NCBI GenBank assembly: GCA_028868695.1
Contig: JAGWTZ010000020.1
Span: 1 to 47,303 of the forward strand
Length of the DNA stretch: 47,303 nt
Reading direction: 5' to 3'
DNA from: Alphaproteobacteria bacterium
GTDB lineage: Bacteria; Pseudomonadota; Alphaproteobacteria; Rhizobiales; Aestuariivirgaceae
Under the pieces are notes generated by a model. It had not been told where the DNA came from. It did no database searches and worked only from the letters and a program-made list of their open reading frames with translations. This document shows, one piece after another, positions 44,246 to 47,303 of this stretch (position 1 is its first letter; the number at the start of each line of letters is the position of its first letter). A program made the position numbers and the translations under genes.

Positions 44246-44860
44246 TCAGAAGTGCAGTGCCAAACCCACAGTCACGGCGAGAGGGTCAAGCCGCTCCTGA
44301 TACGGTCCCAATTTAATGTGGTGAACCGTTGTAGTGAAAAATTCTTTCTTCACATCAGCAAAAAGGCCAACGCTGTCGGAAATCTTGTATTCCACGCCGG
44401 CCTGCAGCACTGGCGCGAAACCGCTGTCAACACTTGAAACACCGGGCACGGTATTGCTGAAATAGACATTGTAAGCCAAACCGCCGCCAACATAGAGATC
44501 AATGGGGCTGTCATTGACAACGTGGAACTGGCCATCCAAGGCAAAAGCCCCCAAAGTCACCGTGCCTGCCTTTGACCCGGCCACCAGGATATCATGGGTC
44601 GGCGGAAGGCCTGCAGACAATGAAAGGCTGAATCGATCATTCAAAAATCGCCCAGCCTCGGCCGATCCGGTGAAAGTGTTGCCCACGGTCACGGGAAATC
44701 CAACGAACGGCAGAGTGCCAGCCGAATCTGGCGCGACATACGTGCCGCCCACCTTTATGAACCAATCCTTCTGCATCATCACCGGGCCATCATCAGCGGC
44801 GATGGCCTGCGTTGCAATGCATGCAGTGGAAACGGCCAGAGCGGCCAAAAGCTTTTTCAT
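44246..44860 (-). CDS. OmpW-family outer-membrane protein
   Basis: A 204-residue protein. MKKLLAALAVSTACIATQAIAA is a normal Sec signal, cut after AIA. The mature part alternates hydrophobic residues and ends in aromatic LHF, as expected of an eight-strand beta barrel; DLYVGGGLAYNVYF and KKEFF match OmpW. Such barrels let small hydrophobic molecules in. The start at 44860 has GGGGG upstream; a TTG five codons earlier is less likely. It lies 161 bases after dnaB and probably has its own promoter. Confidence 0.87.
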   Translation of the reverse strand: MKKLLAALAVSTACIATQAIAADDGPVMMQKDWFIKVGGTYVAPDSAGTLPFVGFPVTVGNTFTGSAEAGRFLNDRFSLSLSAGLPPTHDILVAGSKAGTVTLGAFALDGQFHVVNDSPIDLYVGGGLAYNVYFSNTVPGVSSVDSGFAPVLQAGVEYKISDSVGLFADVKKEFFTTTVHHIKLGPYQERLDPLAVTVGLALHF

Positions 44861-45021
44861 GTTTGCTACCCCCAAGGTTGCCGACCGCCGCGTTGCTTCA
44901 CGGCTGTTAATGTGAAGGTTTGGTAACGGATTCCACCAGCGCTGGCAAGCCTTCGGGGCACAACTTGCCCGCCACAGGCCGGAACTGTTGCAGAAAAGCC
45001 GCGGTTTTGGGGGGTGCCGGC

Positions 45022-46509
45022 CTAGTTGAAGCGCTCCGGCAGGTGGTCTTCCCGGGCCAAATTCGAGAACTTGGTGAGCTTGCCCTCGAATTGCAGTTCC
45101 ACCGTTCCGGTGGGGCCGTGGCGCTGCTTGCCGATGATCACTTCGGCCTTGCCATGGGCGCGGTCCATCTTTTCCTGCCAGGCCTGGAACTCGGGCGTGC
45201 CTTCGGCGGGCATCAGGCGCTCGAGGTAATATTCCTCGCGGAACACGAACAGCACCACGTCGGCGTCCTGCTCGATTGAGCCGGATTCGCGCAAGTCGGC
45301 GAGCTGGGGGCGCTTGTCCTCGCGGTTTTCAACCTGGCGCGACAGCTGCGACAGCGCGATCACGGGAACGTTGAGTTCCTTGGCCAGCGCCTTTAGGCCC
45401 ACGGTGATTTCGGTAACTTCCTGCACGCGCCCTTCTGCCGCCTTGCGCGAGGAGCCGGCGAGAAGCTGCAAATAGTCCACCACGATCAGCCCGAGGCCGC
45501 GCTGGCGCTTCAGGCGCCTTGCACGCGAGGCAAGCTGGGCGATGGTGAGGCCGCCGGTTGAATCAATATAGAGCGGCAGGCCTTGCAGCTCGCGGCTGAC
45601 ATCCACCAGGCGCTGGAACTCATCCTCATCGATCTTGCCGCGGCGGATGAGTTCGGAGGACACGCCCGTCTGCTCGGCGATGATGCGGGTGGCCAGCTGT
45701 TCGGAACTCATTTCCAGCGAGAAGAACGCCACCACGCCGCCATCCAGCACCTTGTTGGAGCCATCGGCCTGGTATTCGGCCTTGTAATGCTTGGCCACGT
45801 GATAGGCGATGTTGGTGGCCAGCGCGGTCTTGCCCATGGCCGGGCGGCCGGCGAGGATGATCAGGTCTGAGCGCTGCAGGCCGCCCATCTTCTCATCAAG
45901 GTCGGTGAGGCCGCAGGAAATGCCCGAGAGGCCGCCGCGCAGCATGAAGGCATTGTTGGCCATGTCGATAGCGTCGGTCAGCGCGCGGCCGAAGGGCTGG
46001 AAGCCCTTGCCGTATTTGTCCACCTCGGCGAGGCCGTAGAGCGCCTGTTCGGTTTTCTCGATCAGGTCGCGCGCCGTGGTCTCGATGCCCGGCTCAAAGG
46101 CATCGTTCACAATGTCGGTGCCGATCGAGATGAGCTTGCGGCGCTGGGCCAGCTCATAGATCATGCGGCCATATTCCTCGGCATTGATGATGGTGGTGGC
46201 CGAGGCGGCAAGGCGGGCGAGATAGGCCGGGCCGCCGATTTCCTTCAGGCTCTGGTCATTCTCGAAATGGGTCTTGAGGGTGACGGCGCTGGCCAGCTTG
46301 CCCATGCGGATCAGGGTGGTGGCGGCCTCGTAGATGCGGGCATGCACGGCTTCGGAGAAATGCTCCGGCCCGAGGAACTGGGTGACACGGTCTGCCGCCT
46401 CGTTGTTGGCGAGAATGGCGCCGAGCAGCGCCTGCTCCGCCTCAAGGTTTTGCGGCGGCAGGCGGGAGGATTCGTCAGTTTCAACGGCGCGGAGCGGAAC
46501 GGTGTTCAT
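45022..46509 (-). CDS. dnaB: Replicative DNA helicase DnaB
   Basis: A 495-residue helicase. The N-terminal domain (about 17-125) has PQNLEAEQALLGAIL, then a linker, and the RecA-like domain has Walker A GRPAMGKT at 221-228, FSLEMSSEQL, Walker B VVDYLQLLAG and SQLSRQVENREDKRP. It is the hexameric helicase that unwinds DNA at the fork. In many Hyphomicrobiales it follows rpsF-rpsR-rplI, which are not found upstream here. An exact DnaA-box sequence lies 60 bases before the ATG. Confidence 0.96.
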   Translation of the reverse strand: MNTVPLRAVETDESSRLPPQNLEAEQALLGAILANNEAADRVTQFLGPEHFSEAVHARIYEAATTLIRMGKLASAVTLKTHFENDQSLKEIGGPAYLARLAASATTIINAEEYGRMIYELAQRRKLISIGTDIVNDAFEPGIETTARDLIEKTEQALYGLAEVDKYGKGFQPFGRALTDAIDMANNAFMLRGGLSGISCGLTDLDEKMGGLQRSDLIILAGRPAMGKTALATNIAYHVAKHYKAEYQADGSNKVLDGGVVAFFSLEMSSEQLATRIIAEQTGVSSELIRRGKIDEDEFQRLVDVSRELQGLPLYIDSTGGLTIAQLASRARRLKRQRGLGLIVVDYLQLLAGSSRKAAEGRVQEVTEITVGLKALAKELNVPVIALSQLSRQVENREDKRPQLADLRESGSIEQDADVVLFVFREEYYLERLMPAEGTPEFQAWQEKMDRAHGKAEVIIGKQRHGPTGTVELQFEGKLTKFSNLAREDHLPERFN

Positions 46510-46568
46510 GGTGAGCGCAGCATAGCAGCTTTGCCGGGCGATGCGGAATGGCGATCAGGTTGTGCGCG

Positions 46569-46577
46569 TTATCCACA
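46569..46577 (+). promoter_or_regulatory. Exact DnaA-box sequence upstream of dnaB
   Basis: TTATCCACA, the consensus DnaA 9-mer, lies 60 bases upstream of the dnaB start. A single box might tie dnaB expression to DnaA level. A 9-mer is expected by chance about once in every two or three windows of this size, so the call is tentative. Confidence 0.4.
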
Positions 46578-46603
46578 AGGGGGAGTGGGAGTGGAAGGCG
46601 GGT

Positions 46604-46637
46604 GAATGGCGAATGGCGAATGGCGAATGGCGAATGG
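46604..46637. repeat. 7-base tandem repeat (GAATGGC, almost 5 copies)
   Basis: GAATGGC is repeated exactly at 46604, 46611, 46618 and 46625, with a partial fifth copy (GAATGG) at 46632. It lies about 95 bases upstream of dnaB, outside any gene. Copy number could change by slippage. Confidence 0.9.
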
Positions 46638-46781
46638 TTGGGAGAACAATGGCTTAGGTCAATACTTTGTGTCCAGCTCCTCCAACTTTCGGTGTGGTAG
46701 TGGCATGCTAGTGTCCCTCGTCATTCCAGCCATGTGCTCCAACTCGCCAGCCATCACCTGGCCACACCCTCTTCAGCCGTC

Positions 46782-46853
46782 ATTCCGGCCAAGGACCGGG
46801 CAAAGCCCGGCCGCGATTGCACGGCAATCGTAGCGAAGTCTGCGAGCCGGAAT
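46782..46853. repeat. REP-like inverted element with two internal hairpins
   Basis: ATTCCGGC at 46782-46789 is complementary to GCCGGAAT at 46846-46853. Between them are two perfect hairpins: CCGGGC-AAA-GCCCGG (46796-46810) and CGATTGC-ACG-GCAATCG (46814-46830). The whole could fold as a three-way junction. A partial copy of the left arm (CGTCATTCCAGCC) lies at about 46,720-46,732. This is typical of dispersed intergenic palindromic repeats of alphaproteobacteria. Confidence 0.65.
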
Positions 46854-46892
46854 CCCGGTTGGGCTGGGTGCGGAGTGTGCGGCCTAGCTGGG

Positions 46893-46910
46893 CCCCTGCC
46901 TTCGCAGGGG
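46893..46910. repeat. Perfect 7-base-pair hairpin CCCCTGC-CTTC-GCAGGGG
   Basis: A perfect stem with a 4-base loop, followed by TGACGGAGTGAGGGAGTGACG. This 'CCCCTGC...GCAGGGGTGACG' form looks like a common dispersed hairpin repeat rather than a terminator, since no T-run follows on either strand. Confidence 0.55.
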
Positions 46911-47112
46911 TGACGGAGTGAGGGAGTGACGAGACACAGCTTCGCCCTAGGTGGCTTCGTGGCGTTCGAAACCGAAAGGGTAGAAGGGAGACGCGTGGGA
47001 TAATCCGACGCGGGTGCCACTGTGCTTTAAGTGGCGGGAAATGCGTTGGGTTGCCCCACGCGCCGGCAGGAATTGAGCATCAGGTGAACTGTCAGTCCGC
47101 CCCTTGGGTCTG

Positions 47113-47235
47113 GGGTGGTGAAGCCCCTTTTGGGGCTTTGCCACCCGAGGTGATCCATCTCACTTCCCGCTTGGGGGAAGCCTGATGGGGGACACCAGAG
47201 GCCTTGCCATAGCAGCCCGGGTCTTAGTGCCCGAG
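47113..47235. other. Cluster of nested stem-loops, possible structured RNA
   Basis: Three stems lie in 123 bases. A 15-pair stem-loop at 47113-47146 has a TTTT loop and two G-T wobble pairs. A hairpin at 47155-47188 has CCATC/GATGG and CTTCCC/GGGAAG separated by a symmetric 3x3 internal loop. A third hairpin at 47216-47235 pairs fully only as minus-strand RNA. I do not recognise a known RNA; it does not match tmRNA, RNase P or SRP RNA motifs as I know them. Confidence 0.35.
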
Positions 47236-47303
47236 GAAGTTCAACCTGGCTCCCGGTGGCGGTGCGCTACGTCTGCGCTGCCAGCAGGCCTGCCGCCTTT
47301 CCC

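Larger units (their letters stand above)
46510..47303. other. Non-coding right end, 794 bases
   Basis: No convincing gene is found on either strand: short frames here lack ribosome binding sites and use atypical codons, and several run over the repeats. It contains an exact DnaA-box sequence, a 7-base tandem repeat, a REP-like inverted element, a perfect CCCCTGC hairpin and, from about 47,100 on, several nested stem-loops, each listed separately. A plus-strand frame from about 47,187 is open to the edge but has no family resemblance. Confidence 0.6.

Noticed and set aside
46754-47020. Minus-strand 88-codon frame
   Set aside because: Runs across the REP-like element and hairpin; composition follows the repeats.
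47113-47146. Strong stem-loop as a Rho-independent terminator
   Set aside because: No T-run follows on either strand; the T's are in the loop.
47200-47260. Start of RNase P RNA (CCCGAGGAAGTTC resembles GAGGAAAGTCC)
   Set aside because: The highly conserved segment differs at too many places and no other RNase P motif is visible before the edge.
47187-47303. Plus-strand frame open to the window edge
   Set aside because: No ribosome binding site, no recognisable product, overlaps the stem-loop cluster.

Overview
The window reads as a compact, roughly 60% GC chromosomal segment from an alphaproteobacterium, most likely of the Hyphomicrobiales (Rhizobiales) type. The grounds are a class II (plant-type) DAHP synthase, a citramalate synthase of the long CimA family, an Atm1-type exporter, a DUF2093 protein beside xseA, an rpiA-DUF2059-gor block, and an IleS whose C-terminal zinc knuckle has decayed. 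Most genes are housekeeping genes packed with 1-4 base overlaps. I see no tRNA, rRNA, CRISPR array, prophage or intact insertion sequence.

Layout. 1-7.2 kb: a polyamine uptake and catabolism operon on the minus strand, in transcription order class III aminotransferase, potD-like binding protein, potB, potC, potA and an agmatinase-type ureohydrolase, then a truncated EamA permease at the left edge. 7.4-11.5 kb: psd, pssA and a large RND/MMPL membrane protein in one minus-strand operon, which suggests lipid handling. 11.5-15.3 kb: a YbjQ-family protein with a good terminator, and a LysM protein coupled to an Atm1-type exporter. 15.3-20.0 kb: a LOG-family protein, then cysS, an uncatalogued 42-residue membrane peptide, cimA and rarD. 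20.3-23.3 kb: truncated haemoglobin, a GST with a palindromic operator candidate, and a divergent Lrp regulator/class V aminotransferase pair of lower GC. 23.4-33.3 kb: aroG (class II), xseA-DUF2093, purD-patatin, tadA, rsmD, mutL with a TfoX C-terminal protein, a lipoprotein resembling BamF, and lspA. 33.3-38.2 kb: ileS, a divergent MerF-like/MerR-type pair with a MerR-style promoter, and an ECF sigma/anti-sigma pair. 38.2-46.5 kb: gor, DUF2059, rpiA and gabD, divergent from gph and a lysine 2,3-aminomutase family protein, then an OmpW-like porin and dnaB. 46.5-47.3 kb: about 800 bases with no convincing gene but several repeats and hairpins.

How genes may work together. The operon at 1-7.2 kb could import putrescine or agmatine and start its breakdown; the gabD at 40.9-42.4 kb could finish it as succinate semialdehyde to succinate. 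The LspA next to a lipoprotein, the cysS-peptide-cimA chain and the psd-pssA-RND set are linked by stop/start overlaps or tiny gaps, which suggests co-expression. The least explained items are the 42-residue peptide, the low-GC patch inside cysS, the metal-responsive pair at 36.2-36.9 kb, the lipid-synthesis/RND operon and the structured non-coding right end.
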